Below are positions 1-10,900 of a stretch of 64,000 nucleotides of DNA, piece by piece (the stretch's first letter is position 1; every line of letters begins with the position of its first letter). The notes beneath the pieces were generated by a model. It was given only the letters and a program-made list of their open reading frames with translations. It had not been told where the DNA came from and searched no databases. The DNA is from Triplophysa rosa (lineage: Eukaryota > Chordata > Actinopteri > Cypriniformes > Nemacheilidae): NCBI RefSeq assembly GCF_024868665.1, contig NC_079890.1, positions 39,537,773-39,601,772 of the forward strand, given 5' to 3'. The translations under genes were made by a program, and so were the position numbers.

Positions 1-771
1 CATTTTAAAAAGAGATCTTACATGTAGCTATAAAATGAATGACTACTGTATGAAACTAAATATGATAGTTGATCCATTGACGCACTACTGTTGTTCTACA
101 CACTTTATCTCAGGCTATGACTCACAGCTACACAACTAACAACACAAATAAAGTGACGAGGACTATAACGAGACACCACGTCATTCACACGACATCATTA
201 ATGGAGAAGAACAAGCATAGAAATCACTGAATAAAATCAATCAGCATTTGCACTAAAGGTTCAGTTTGTAGATTCAGATTAATGATGTTTCACACAAGAA
301 CCTGAAAATAAAACAAAGATTCAGTCGATTAGATGAAATATTCTACATACTTTTTCATTATCTTTATGATGGAACTATTCAGCTGAGCAGTTTCAACATC
401 GTTTGTGATTTATTGATTTCACATGTGAAAGCGAGGCGTACAGACGTTTTCTGTGCATATACGTTCAGTCTATGAATTACACAGAAGCACTTTGAGAGAT
501 GATCATAAATACAAATTCTAAAACATTTTATAAATGAGGCCCGAGGTGTGTTTTCCCAAAAGCATCATTAGCAAACTACGGTTTCATCTTTTCCAGTTTA
601 GTTCGACAAATGATGATTATGTTTTTAGTCTCAAACTGTAGTGACACATGCAATAAACATCTGAATGAAATAAACACACCAGCATCTAAACTTCATCTGT
701 TAACCTTCCGAATATTAGTGTGTTTACATTATAATCGACTAAAACATTCAATTTAACAACTTGACTTTGAT
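1..771. repeat. 3' flank of lectin gene 1 with unit-end repeat (about 31-330)
   Basis: Bases about 31-330 resemble 13130-13225 and 31840-32115, the ends of the other minus-strand lectin units. The rest, including 330-771 downstream of the stop, shows no gene or element I recognise. Confidence 0.6.
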
Positions 772-1198
772 TTAAAGAGGATTTTTTGGGTCATCTGATA
801 ATTTTTGATTGATTTTTTGTCCTTTCACATGTTGATCAGTAAAGTGTGTGTACTCGCCTCCGTCCTCCTCCTGTTCCTCCTCCGTCTGTTCTTCTTCTTT
901 CTCAGGTAGTTGTGTCCAGGACAGATTAAAATCAGAGATGTGTGATGCCAGAGCAGACTGCAGCTAAAATTCATCAAATATTTCACTTATACTGTCATTT
1001 CTCATTCTCTCATCATCACTCATCTCATATATTTACACACATCAAACACTCTCATATATCACTTCTCTCTTAAATCATCACTTCTACTTTTGTATTTTAA
1101 GACTCTTTTTCTCACCTGATGGAGGATCTTGTCGCTCTCAGCTAATACATCACCACTGGAGGAGAACTTCAGCCTCAGTAAGGTTTTTTTACTATAAA
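772..1198 (-). CDS. C-terminal tail exons 9 and 10 of lectin gene 1
   Basis: Exon 9 (1116-1198, 83 nt) follows acceptor GTGTACAG and ends at donor GTGAGA. With the phase-1 base from exon 8 it gives exactly 28 codons ([12 protein letters not shown], then a Ser-Gly turn and a helix-like ESDKILHQ). Exon 10 (772-963, 192 nt) continues with [16 protein letters not shown], an acidic Glu run and the stop at 772-774. The charged pattern resembles C-terminal modules I recall at the ends of cyprinid C-type-lectin-like receptors; that comparison is from memory. Phase and length agreement make the assignment to this gene likely although the intron is 2.6 kb. A GC-type donor inside exon 10 would shorten it. 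Confidence 0.62.
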
Positions 1199-3725
1199 CT
1201 GTACACGAGACACAGAAAAGCAAAATTCGACAATCATATAAATTTCACCAGAATATTATATAACTATATTGAGAAAATAACAGAGCAAAATAAAGCAATC
1301 AAAGGTTCCAACCCAAAGTGTATAAGACACACGCTGGTCCACTAGATGATGCGTGTCAGCGTCACGCTTTGCCTCCTCTTGTCATGAAAATGACATGCAT
1401 GTATGAAGGTGGAGTACCAGCAGGGGGAGAATTTCGATGACAACACCATAGATACAGTATCATGGGGTGTAATGTAATTTGCCTCCATGACACTGTGTAC
1501 GGGTGTGATTGTTAATTTAATCTGACATCGTATTTTGCGTGCGTTTATTATTTTGTACGCACAAGGACGCATTTGAGCCCGTAACCCGACCCCGCCCCTA
1601 AACCTAACAGTTCGCATATTATGCCATATAAAACACATAACAGGCAGATACAGCTACATATGCTAATTATTCCAAGCGCTCCGAGGCCTAAGATCAGACC
1701 CAAAAGTGCCTTTTGGCACCCTTCTCCATCTGCCATAAAACTCAGATCCAGCTGCGCACAGATTCAAAAATTGCACAGGAATGGAAGAAGCGTTCTGTCA
1801 GCTTCGATAGTAAAATGCCGTTGGAGAATCGTTTTTTCATCGCATCGCAGCGCTCTGAATCGTAATCGAATCGCATCGTGACGTGCCTAGAGATTCCCAC
1901 CCCTACCGATGGCCGTAAATTCAAATCAGAGCATCTTCCGTGTCTGGAATGGATGTATTCTTGAGTCTATAAGGTAACAATAATATAATAAAATAACCTT
2001 GTTTGAAATGGGTTTGGCTAAAATAAAATGTTGGTTTCGTCTATACTACTAGGTACTTATACTGACTGGGTTAAATAGAATTGCATTACTAAAAGAGACT
2101 AAAATACAATTTTCATTGACTAAAACTAGACTAAAATGTCATCAGTTTTCGTCGACTAAAAGTATAGGAAAATAGTCTTGGATAATTCTGACTAAAATAA
2201 GACTAAAATGCTCAGACTTTTAGTCGACTGAAACTTGATTAGACTAAAAAGAGTTTGTACGTGACTAAAACTAATAAAAACTAAAATGACAGCTTGACAC
2301 AAAGACTAGACTAAAACTAAAATTAAAACAGGCCGCCAAAAACAACACTAGTAACCACACCCCCACAAATCTACTCAGTTGGGATATGACTAAGACCGCC
2401 CAAATGTGAGGTGGGCGTAATTTTAAGTACAATTGAAGAGGAACCTGATGTTCCAAATATGGTCAGAGGCGTTACATTTCCCTCACACGCTTGCAGTATT
2501 CCACCAATCACTACACACTGGTGAACTGGCCAATCACAGCACACCTCGCTTTTCAGAGCCATGAGCTTTGTAAAGAATCTGCGTGTTTCAGAGAGGCGGA
2601 GCAAAGAGGAGATACAAACATGCACAGTATGTGGAAAATACAGCGTTTATCAACCTTAAATCCTGTTTACACATTACATTACAGCTAAAACAAACCATAA
2701 TATTAATTTTAGCCGTGTCATATCACTCCTTTAAGACTTTATACTTTATGAATTTAGTTTTTAACAAGCCAGTCAAAATTAAACCGTTTTTTGTGCTCAT
2801 TTGTGTGTGTGTTAATCCAAGGCGCGGCACTAGTTGACTTAGAGCCTATTTACACTGGTCACTTCATGCGTTTCCTCTGATCACTAGTTACCCGATCATG
2901 AAAAGACCAGGTGTAAATGCCCTCTGAAATGCATTCGAGATGGATTGAAATCCAATCGCTCAAACCACTTCATGAACTTCATTCTAGTCAAAACTGATCA
3001 AGTCTAAATACATTTGTTGTTAAAACCACAAACATCAGACCTTCAGTCCTCCCAAACGGACGTATGTTGCTCGCAAATTAGCCGCGCATGAGGCAAAAAA
3101 AAACCCGATAGAAAAGCCGTGGATGGAGCAGCAGCGAAACGCAGACACTCATTGCAACGCGCTGGGGCTGTTTACATGTGAGGTCGTAAACGTGCTTTAG
3201 GGTGAGAGCGCTGAGATCTCGTCATCCTGGAGAACGCGACTTGTGGGGAAAACAATAAGAATGTTTTATGCCCTTATAAACATGACTGCATTTCCAGAAG
3301 TACATAAAGCAAAACAACAGTGCCTGTCATTTCATTCTGGCCGAAATAAAGAGTGAACATTTGCATTTTGAGCACGAATAGAAGATCAGATTCATATCCA
3401 TTCAGTTGAGACGCATTTATGTGGCCAAGTGTAAATGCATTGGTTTTAATAAATCAGATAGCTATCCGATCAGAGAAAACGCATGACGAGACCAGGTGTA
3501 AATAGGCTCTTAGTTTCGGTCTATTTTGTGATTGAAACTCGTTTTCGAGCTGCATTGAGTCCATATAACTAGAGCTCTATGATTTCTGTGATGTGGAGTT
3601 GCAGATGCAGAATGCTGCTATTTAATATGTCATCCGGCTGTTCTGCGCGTGTCCGAGTGAATGAGTTTAAGTGTCTTCGCATCTTCGTTGTTGTTTGGGA
3701 AATGCACCCCAGATCAAAATCTACC

Positions 3726-3766
<41 letters not shown>

Positions 3767-4021
3767 TTGTCCTGCAAAACAACTTCACGTTTTTTAAGTG
3801 ATTTAAAGAAAACAATTTCATGTAACGAATCTAATTGACCTGTTCCATGAACCTCCACCTCACACAGAGACAGAGGAGATGTACGTCCAGACATGACCAC
3901 GTTCACATAACGTCCCTCCATCCCATAACATGAGAAACTGACAGTAGAACGTAGTGGAAGACCAGGAATTACAGCACATCTAGAGAGAGAGAGAGAGAAA
4001 TAAAAAAATCAACCAACCAAC

Positions 4022-4101
<80 letters not shown>

Positions 4102-7100
4102 CGATCAATCAATCATTCTTTCATTCAATCAATCAATGAAAAGTGTTGAAGTGATTTCATGAATAACTTTACATGGGATTGTTGTTTCCATTGTTGACCA
4201 GTGAGTTTCCAATACGAATCTCTGCTCCACTGGTTTGTTCAGGAGAACCATCTCCTCTGTTACTGATGATCACTGTACTGATCTCATAATCACCCAGAAG
4301 ATCCAGCCTCCACCACGGGTTACTTTCAGATGATGTAAGTGAGCAGGATGGGGCGAGACCAAGTCTATATCTTAGACCATCTATAGCGTTTGCAGCTACA
4401 TTGGTGGAGTGGGTAGATGAGTGTGTAGCCGTTCCATTCAATGCCAAATTCTCTAAAACAATTCACACAAATAATCATACATATGAACACTTCTGTGGTC
4501 ATTTTTATCTAACATCAAAGTTTCAAGATGATACTTCATGACTGTTTCTAGTCGTATGCGAACTGATTTCACTTCTCACTAGCCATCATAAAAAGAATGC
4601 ATCATCTGAGACTTCAATGAGAATCAATGAGATTCAATGCTGAGATTCGTTGAGCCGGCATGCCGTCATTCATAGTTGTTCTTATCTACACATGTTCAAA
4701 TCTTTACTTAATACTCTGCACCTTGTAATATTGTAAATAAACCAGTGTCAGTAACACTAATGTCATTATTCACTCTGCACAGTTTCATCAATGCACATTG
4801 CAGAGAGAAAAATACATCTTTATTTTATTCATTCATCTAATATTACTAATATTATTATTAACAATCCATGTAAAGCTGCTTTGCCACACTGAAATTTGTG
4901 AAAAGCACTATATAAATAAAACTGAATTGAACTGGATTTGGATCTCTACACATACTATATACTTTCATATAAAATGTATGTATAAAGTACTGATAAACAG
5001 AACACACATTGTCCTGCACATCATCTTATAGAAAATAATAAATGACTTAATCACAGAATCATTTTTAATGAACGAGTAATTTAAAGGAACCAATTTAATG
5101 AACTGAATCACATTTACCTGTTCCATAGACCTCCACCTCACACAGAGAGAGACGCTGGTATGTAGGCATGACCACATTCACATAACGACCCACCGTCCCA
5201 TTACATGAGAAACTGACTGTAGATTTTACTGAAAGACCAGAAATGACAGCACATCTAGAGAGAAAACATCAATCAATCAGTCAATCAATCAATCAATCAG
5301 TCAATCAATCAATGAAAAGTGTTGAAGTGATTTCATGAATAACTTTACATGGGATTGTTGTTTCCATTGTTGTCCAGTGAGTTTCCAATACGAATCTCTG
5401 CTCCACTGGTTTGATCAGCACAACACTCTCTGTTACTGATGATCACTGTACTGATCTCATATTCATCCAGAAGATCCAGCCTCCACCACGGGTTACTTTG
5501 AAATGATGTAACAGAGCAGGTTGCTAAACCAGGTCCATATCTGACACCATCTATGGCGTTTGCAGCTGTGTAGGAGCTGAAGGTAGATGAGAGTGTAGCC
5601 TTTCCTTTCAATGCCAAATTCTCTAAAAAGAAATTCACACAGTTGATCATACATATAACACTTCTGTGGTCATCTAATAACCATGAATCTCTTTAACCCT
5701 ATATGAAAAGATTTATGAGAATCAATGCTATGCAATACTGAGGTTCATGGAGCCAATGTGCCGCCATTGTTAGTAGTTCTTCTTAACTATACATGTTAAA
5801 ATTCAATCTTGAATAAATAAACTGAAAATATTACTTGTTTTTACTCACAAACATATAGTTTCACTTCATGATGGATATACTGTGTGTGCTTTCTGAAGCT
5901 CCAAAAACTGAAGTGCCATTCAATGGCATTACAAAGCTATTGTTCAGGTCTCCAAAGTCCAGGTTTGTAATCTTTATTGAATCTGTGACATGATGAACTA
6001 GAGCCGACGTGTGGGTGTTCTTTGATTTTAATGATGCGTGTTTAGAGCGAGCATGAAACACGTTTATTGTAATTTCACTGATGCGCGATGTGGAGCAAAT
6101 GTGTTTTAAATCAATGGACAATGAGGATGTTACTGCGGGTAACACAAGACTATAAAGTTGCGAAAGTGAAAATATATTTATGCTTCTCTGGCAAACAATA
6201 ACTGAGTAATTAAATATTCCATCTCCTAAAATGCAATCTAAAGTGCACAAACTAACAATGCTGCTGAAAAAACAGTAGAACCCTGCCCAAAACACAATAG
6301 AACATTTAATGGATTCAATGGTTAGCCTCATAATGGGACTTGTATTGGTTTTAATTGAAACTATAATGGTGTCTACTGGTGTGTGATGGATTCTATTGAT
6401 GGGATGTAAAACAACACCCCAAATGGTCCTTTAAAAAAAAATATATATATTAAAAAGTATTGCAATATATTGCATCGTGACTTCTCTATCGTGATTTGTA
6501 TTGTATCGCAAGGCCCTTGCCAATGCACAGCCCTACTCGGTATCATTCTGAAACTCATTATTGACCGTTTTTACCCAGAAAATTATAACATTCTGCAAAA
6601 GTAAGATAAAAGTATAAATATAAGTAACAGTAAATCTAGTGTGTAAGAGCGCTCATAATAACACTGACATGAACTGCTACTCAACATCAGTGATATCTGT
6701 CATGGTTCTGCCTCACCTAGTCTTGGATTTCCTGGTCCTGAGGCAGAGCCATGACAGATATCAATCAATGCATTTGAATAAACTTCTGAAATGTTTGACA
6801 AAATTCAACCGAATCACTCTTTTGATTTATTGGTTGAAATTGAACGATAACGTAAAACAGTTCATGCCACATAAAGGCTTCTGGGAACATTTTTGATAAC
6901 TCATCTAAATAAACAGTAAATAAAACACATACTTTGTTAAACTAATGAATTTATCCAGTGCTGGTTACCAGTATAGAGTTAACCATCTTATTACCTGTTC
7001 CATAGACCTCCACCTCACACAGTGAGAGATTCTGGACTGTAGGCATGACCACATTCACATAACGTCCCACCGTCCCATTACATGAGAAAATAATTGATGT

Positions 7101-8308
7101 GCCGACTTGAAGATTAGGAATAACAACACATCTAGAGAGAGAAATCAGAAAACTGAGAATCAATGCACCTGTTCAAACAAATCAATTAAAAATAAAAGTG
7201 TTGAAGTGATTTGATGAATAACTTTACATGGGATTGTTGTTTCCATTGTTTTCCAGTGAGTTTCCGATACGAATCTCTGCTCCGTTGGTTTGTTCAGTTT
7301 AACCATCTCCTCTGTTGGTGATGATCACTGTGCCAATCTCATATTCACTCAGAAGATCCAGCCTCCACCACGGGTTTTTTTCAGATGATGTAATGGAGCA
7401 GTGTGTTTCTTGATGTCTTACACCATCTATGGCACGTTGAGCTACCCAGGTGTTGAGATGTGTGGAGGACTGTGTCACTGTTCCTTTAAGTGCTACATTC
7501 TCTAAAAGAAAATTCAAAGACAGTTGATCAGTCAGTCTGGAAATATAAAGACACCTGTGATAATCTAGAAATAATCATTTAAATCTCCTCAACCATCACG
7601 TCTTGTTTGTAGTTTGACAATTTAACATAAACTATAATTACATTTACATTTAGTCATTTAGCAGACGCTTTTATCCAAAGCGACTTACAAAGAGTTCAGG
7701 GAGAAATATGCTATATGTCATACAGGAGCAATAACACAACAGGTGCTATTACAAAGTTTATGGTTACTTAAAAGATTGGCTTTAAGTAGTTTTTTGAATG
7801 TTGTAAGAGATGTGGTTGACCAGTTCTGTCAACCTATATTTTATTTCAAGTTAACAGTGTGTCTTTACATTGACCTCAAACCCAATGTTAAATCTTTCTG
7901 AAAGTGCACGTCTACATTAAAGAAAAACGGATAGTTTCACTACTAATCTCAACACAACATTTACAATAATTAACCATTAGATAACGATCAGAAACTTGAC
8001 ACAGAATTAAACTGTAATCTAACCAGGAACTTCAAAAAAATCATTTAAAATTTTTCAAAATGAAGATCACAACAAGACGTATGTAAAGATTTCGTACCAT
8101 CTGAAGTGCCTGTGTTGCCCTGAATGGAAACAAGACCTGTTGAAAAAAAGGAATGAATTCAATGAAGCTGTTAGGCCTACATTTCTTAACGTTTGAAGAA
8201 TAATTATAAAGATTTGCATGAAGAATGACTGACAGCATGTATGATGTTGAGATGATGATGTGAGGTGTACTCACCAGAGAGTAAGATCAGATGAATGAGT
8301 TTGTCCAT
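772..8308 (-). CDS. F-type lectin gene 1 (fucolectin-like, three domains plus C-terminal tail), one in-frame stop
   Basis: Ten coding exons on the minus strand: 8275-8308, 8098-8136, 7228-7501, 6995-7131, 5349-5622, 5118-5254, 4173-4452, 3840-3979, 1116-1198, 772-963. All junctions are GT-AG. Phases run 1,1,2,1,2,1,2,1,0 and the total is 1590 nt (530 codons with stop). Exons 1-2 encode a signal peptide starting [12 protein letters not shown]. Exons 3-8 are three F-type lectin domains (known family: secreted fucose-binding innate-immunity lectins), each with [17 protein letters not shown] and the ending LCEVEV. Exons 9-10 are a Ser-rich helical tail ending in an acidic Glu run. Exon 3 holds an in-frame TAA at 7299-7301. 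Exons 3+4 are symmetric in phase and 411 nt long, so skipping them leaves an open two-domain gene of about 392 residues. It is therefore a pseudogene, or a gene expressed without domain I. The exon structure is seen directly; function is inferred from the family. Confidence 0.8.
1360..1910. repeat. Interspersed repeat remnants in intron 8 of lectin gene 1
   Basis: 1360-1740 holds a GC-rich block (core GGGGCGGGGTCGGGTTA on the minus strand) of the type dispersed in fish genomes. 1790-1910 ends in an ATCG-rich stretch closing with CACCCCTAC, like a hAT end. No transposase. Confidence 0.4.
2010..2335. repeat. ACTAAAA-rich repeat
   Basis: Degenerate, closely spaced copies of ACTAAAA/TTTTAGTC with several GTCGACT motifs; a common AT-rich non-coding repeat style in fish. 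No ORF of substance. Confidence 0.5.
2352..2734 (+). mobile_element. Non-autonomous DNA element, left-truncated copy A
   Basis: Aligns over almost its whole length with 16219-16618: shared blocks include CACACCCCCACAAATCTAC, AAGAGGAACCTGATGTTCC and the end TCATATCAC..CTTTAA. The left terminus present in the other copy is missing here. Confidence 0.7.
2842..3509. mobile_element. Harbinger-type MITE (668 bp) with TTA target duplication
   Basis: The left end GAGCCTATTTACACTGG and the right end CCAGGTGTAAATAGGCTC are inverted repeats extending inward for about 40 bp, including CGCATGA and TCTGATC motifs. TTA lies on both sides (2839-2841 and 3510-3512), the 3-bp duplication typical of PIF/Harbinger transposons. 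No transposase, so non-autonomous. Confidence 0.8.
3731..3764. repeat. CA microsatellite
   Basis: About 17 CA dinucleotides in the intron downstream of lectin exon 8. Confidence 0.95.
3840..4452 (-). CDS. Lectin gene 1, F-type domain III
   Basis: Exon 7 (4173-4452, 280 nt) and exon 8 (3840-3979, 140 nt), both open. The loop reads [18 protein letters not shown]: the Cys-Cys pair is replaced by Gly-Ser, the second Arg by Gln and the His by Leu. The core residues ([27 protein letters not shown]) remain, so the fold is probably kept while classical fucose binding is doubtful. Exon 8 ends in phase 1 and joins the tail exon at 1198 in frame. Confidence 0.87.
4009..4137. repeat. AATC (TTGA) microsatellite in the domain III intron
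   Basis: About 30 tetranucleotide units with some AACC and ATTC variants, in the phase-2 intron between exons 7 and 8. Shorter versions lie at the same intron of other domains (5264-5312, 26930-26960). Confidence 0.95.
4780..4937 (+). repeat. L2-type LINE 3' end fragment
   Basis: Ends with TAAAGCTGCTTT, GCACTATATAAATAAA and a tail of TGAAT/TGAAC units, the same 3' signature as the full LINE near 61200. Only the 3' end is left. Confidence 0.6.
5118..5622 (-). CDS. Lectin gene 1, F-type domain II (keeps the Cys-Cys pair)
   Basis: Exon 5 (5349-5622) and exon 6 (5118-5254) are both open, with phases 1 and 2. The loop reads [17 protein letters not shown], so the vicinal cysteines that stack on fucose in known F-type lectins are present. 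The first loop Arg is kept, the second is Gln, and the His position is Val. Exon 6 has [17 protein letters not shown] and [12 protein letters not shown]. The intron between the two holds a TTGA-type microsatellite. Confidence 0.87.
5623..6994. other. Intron between lectin gene 1 domains I and II
   Basis: 1.4 kb without a supported gene. 6430-6540 looks like a decayed hAT-like end (ATCG-rich, closing near GCACAGCCCTA). 6698-6756 holds the short LTR-derived hairpin listed separately. The 156-residue reading frame at 5861-6331 has no recognisable features. Confidence 0.5.
6698..6756 (+). mobile_element. 59-bp hairpin element derived from the TGTCATG LTR family
   Basis: Starts TGTCATGGTTCTGCCTCA and ends TGAGGCAGAGCCATGACA, near-perfect inverted repeats of 18 bp. 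The first bases match the start of the LTR at 16850, and the element ends in CATGACA like the LTR end. GATATC flanks both sides (6692-6697, 6757-6762). Best read as a severely shortened solo LTR or a MITE-like derivative. Confidence 0.7.
6995..7501 (-). pseudogene. Lectin gene 1, F-type domain I, with nonsense codon
   Basis: Exon 3 (7228-7501, 274 nt) and exon 4 (6995-7131, 137 nt). Exon 3 reads well through NPWWRLDLL and VIITNRGDG, then meets TAA at 7299-7301, exactly where the vicinal Cys-Cys loop of F-type lectins should be; GAEIRIG follows in frame. The corresponding codon is TCT or TTT in sister domains, so this is a local lesion. Splice sites are intact. At the canonical His position the residue is Ile. 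Confidence 0.85.
7640..7855 (-). mobile_element. LINE 3' end fragment in intron 2 of lectin gene 1
   Basis: The left end reads (on minus) AAGCGTCTGCTAAATGACT followed by an AAATGT tail, preceded by TTTGTAAGTCGCTTTGGATA. This matches the tail of the LINE at 33770-33830. About 200 bp of 3' sequence including the coding end is recognisable. Confidence 0.7.
8098..8308 (-). CDS. Signal-peptide exons 1 and 2 of lectin gene 1
   Basis: Exon 1 (8275-8308) starts at the ATG whose complement is 8306-8308 and encodes [11 protein letters not shown] plus one base. Exon 2 (8098-8136, 39 nt) completes a hydrophobic stretch (LVSIQG) and a short Gly/Thr/Ser spacer. Donor GTGAGT and acceptor TTCAACAG are clear. 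The same pair occurs at 30.2-30.45 kb and at 50.4/53.2 kb, which fixes the start codon. Likely role: secretion. Confidence 0.85.
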
Positions 8309-8325
8309 GTCTCTGCTGAACAAAA

Positions 8326-8500
8326 GAAACATGAGAAAGGAGAAGAGAAGAGAATTGAGTTTCTTCTGGGTTATGAGCAGAACTTACACATGAAGATTTC
8401 ACTCCTCTCTTCTTCACTCTTCTAGATATACATCAATACATCCATCTGGACATTTGACTGTCACTCTCTCCACCCTCATCATGACATCAGCACTCAATCT
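8326..8500 (-). promoter_or_regulatory. Proximal promoter and 5' UTR of lectin gene 1
   Basis: This block is conserved with the flanks of genes 2 and 3. It holds a CRE-like TGACATCA on + at 8482-8489, a TATA-like GTATATC just upstream of a purine-rich leader, and a strong GTAAGT donor with a TTTTGTTCAG acceptor just before the ATG, suggesting a 5' UTR intron of about 70 nt. Start site and intron are inferred. Confidence 0.45.
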
Positions 8501-8509
8501 CTTAAACAT

Positions 8510-9250
8510 CTAAAACACTTTTGTCAAGTCAAGGCTTATTTACAAATCAAATCTACTGTCATGAAAATGAGGATCTTATTTGTTTTGGTACCTGGAAACT
8601 GCCAGATACACAGAAAGAATCTTTGTCATTTTCCCGCTTTTCTGGATTGATGTCAATCATGAACACAAGTCAATGAAAGACTGACAGAATGTTTTATTTC
8701 TTCAATAAATTTCTTCTGAAGTCACAGCAGTGTTTTCTCCTCCTGATAATCACTCTCATCATGTTTGTGTGATGACTTCAGAATAAAGACACTTTCATAC
8801 AGGCAAATTAAACCCAGAGACCAAATAACAACAATTTACAAGCAGAAATCAAGAGTGAATAAGAAAATTGATTGTTTGAGAATATTAAGTTATGAGTACA
8901 TATCATCTTATTGTTGTGTAAAACACAAACAAAATAAACCAGTGGGTTATAAATGACTGTGAACTGCAGTGTTTTATCTCATGATGAGGTAACAACAACT
9001 CAGTATAGGTCCATTTATGACCCAATGGTTGGTTTTGTCCATATTTTACTCAACAATCTTTATGTTTAGTGAATCTGGAACATCTAAATGAAAGCAGAGA
9101 GACTAGACAACAGCGGAGTTCATGACTAAAAGACGATTATTAAACTCCGTCATGGCTGATTTGTTGCATGAGATACTTCAGCCTGTTTTGTTTGAAACTC
9201 ATTTGTCCCTTTAAGAATCAGTCTTAGACTTTATGGAAAGTTGCTTTTAG
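8510..9250 (-). repeat. Duplicated upstream flank of lectin gene 1
   Basis: Closely matches 30660-31230 (same orientation) and, inverted, 49660-50200. It marks the 5' part of the duplicated lectin unit. No coding potential seen. Confidence 0.75.
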
Positions 9251-9384
9251 CTTTCTACTCTTCAGTCAAACCATAAGAGCATTTCTGAGAAGTTGACACA
9301 GAAGTGCAGAAATGCAAATTTGAACTCATCAAACAATCATTTGTCTTCCCTTTTTGTCCTTACACAGATATAGGTGTATGGACA

Positions 9385-9690
9385 AAGGTTCACTCCAAAA
9401 TAACAATTCTGTCTTCATTTACTCACCATCAAGTTGTGCCAAACCTGTATAAATGTCGTTGTTCTTATGAACACAGAGAAATATATTTGGACAAATGCTT
9501 GTAGCCTAACAGTTCTTGGATCCCATTGACTTCCATATTAGGAAAAATGACAACGGTAGTCAGAAGTGCCCAAGAACTGTTGGTTTCCTCGATTCTTCAA
9601 AATATCTTCTTTAGTGTTCAACAGAACAAATATTTTTATCTACTATGGTAGTCCATGGTGCCCAAGACAACAAAGAGGATTTCTTTAAAG
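9385..9690. repeat. Fish interspersed repeat (MITE-like)
   Basis: Contains CATTTACTCACCATCAAGTT and GTGCCAAACCTGTATAAATG followed by an imperfect inverted half (AGAACTGTTGG..TTCAAAATATCTTCTTT), the pattern of a very abundant cyprinid non-coding repeat. No ORF. Confidence 0.5.
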
Positions 9691-9699
9691 AAGTTAACA

Positions 9700-10900
9700 C
9701 AAATACTTCTCATTTTCCATTAGAAGAGCTCACCAAAACTTGAACAAAAAACTATTCCTGACTAATACAAATAAAAACATTTTAGTTTAACAAACTTCAA
9801 ACATCAGTGAAACACACGCAACCGTACAAACACAAAGCACATAAAGTAGGTTGTGAAATATAATTTATAATGGAGACTTGTCATTGGTGAAATGAGTGAA
9901 ATACATAGATGACTCTGGTCAGTGCTGAAATGAATCTGTGTTATAGGAGCATGTAGGGCGGTGTGTGTTTGAAAACTACTGACAGGAAAAACAAAAGACT
10001 TTCACTGTAAACATGACTCTTGACGTGACTGTAAATTAAAGGAAAACAATGAACCCTTGTGTAACATGGCGCCGAAACTCGTAGCAAATACACCACCCGG
10101 AATAAACCAGGAAATGTGTCAGTAGGTCACGGAGGTTCTTTGCCAACGTGGGGCGAGCATGAGGCGGAACAACATGTATAATATAAAAATATAAAGTCTT
10201 TATTATAACATAAAACACGTAATTAAAAACCAAACACCAAGGCTCGGGTACAACAAAAAACAAAATAAATACAAAGACATGATAACGAAAACAATCATAT
10301 ATAAATAAAGAGGGAGATGGCCAGCAAGAGTCGTCCATTTTCACCCAACACTCAATACACCACAACCGCATTCGATCGAGCTCTACAATCAGTGGACACA
10401 TCTACATTCTGCCGACGTCTCCAGCTTTATCAATATAATGTAAACAAAATAAAGCGAACACAAACACTTACATAAAATAAACCAAGTAATCGAAAACAAG
10501 GAAATGGGATCCAGGCAAAACAGCAGAGCAGTCATAAGGGATTTACTCTCCGTCCATAACGGAAACTGTGGACGTACAATCACCGATAGAGATTCAGAGA
10601 GTCATCTTACGCAACATCCGAAATACGGGAGTGCCGATAGATGTGCCGATAGATGTGCCGATAGATGTGCCGATAGATGTGCCTAGCAGTAAGCCAATCT
10701 GAGCCCCGCCATACACAGCAGTCAAGGCACCAACAGACGACCATGCTCCACTCATTTGCGAGCGTGCGTTCCCCTGAAGGGCGGTCCCAAACAATTATGA
10801 CGCATGCAGGTACAGAGCCCCTCCAGTCTAATATGCCCTGCCACGAACCCGGATTGGTTTACAATTTTACCTCACACTAACCAATGAGCAACCCCGGCAA
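9700..10900. other. Non-coding stretch, possibly an LTR remnant, with a minisatellite
   Basis: 10050-10260 has a polyA-signal-like block in minus orientation (AATAAAGAC), and its composition resembles an LTR, but I found no matching ends or target duplication. 9700-10000 shows nothing recognisable. The ORFs here are not convincing. Confidence 0.3.
10628..10684. repeat. 12-bp minisatellite
   Basis: Four to five perfect tandem copies of GTGCCGATAGAT. Confidence 0.9.

Noticed and set aside
1548..1736. Hydrophobic 62-residue frame (membrane-like)
   Set aside because: It lies in a dispersed GC-rich repeat typical of fish; the hydrophobic run has no homologous context.
5861..6331. 156-codon minus frame as a possible gene
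   Set aside because: It lies inside an intron of lectin gene 1; no domain, no splice context and ordinary composition for AT-rich non-coding DNA.
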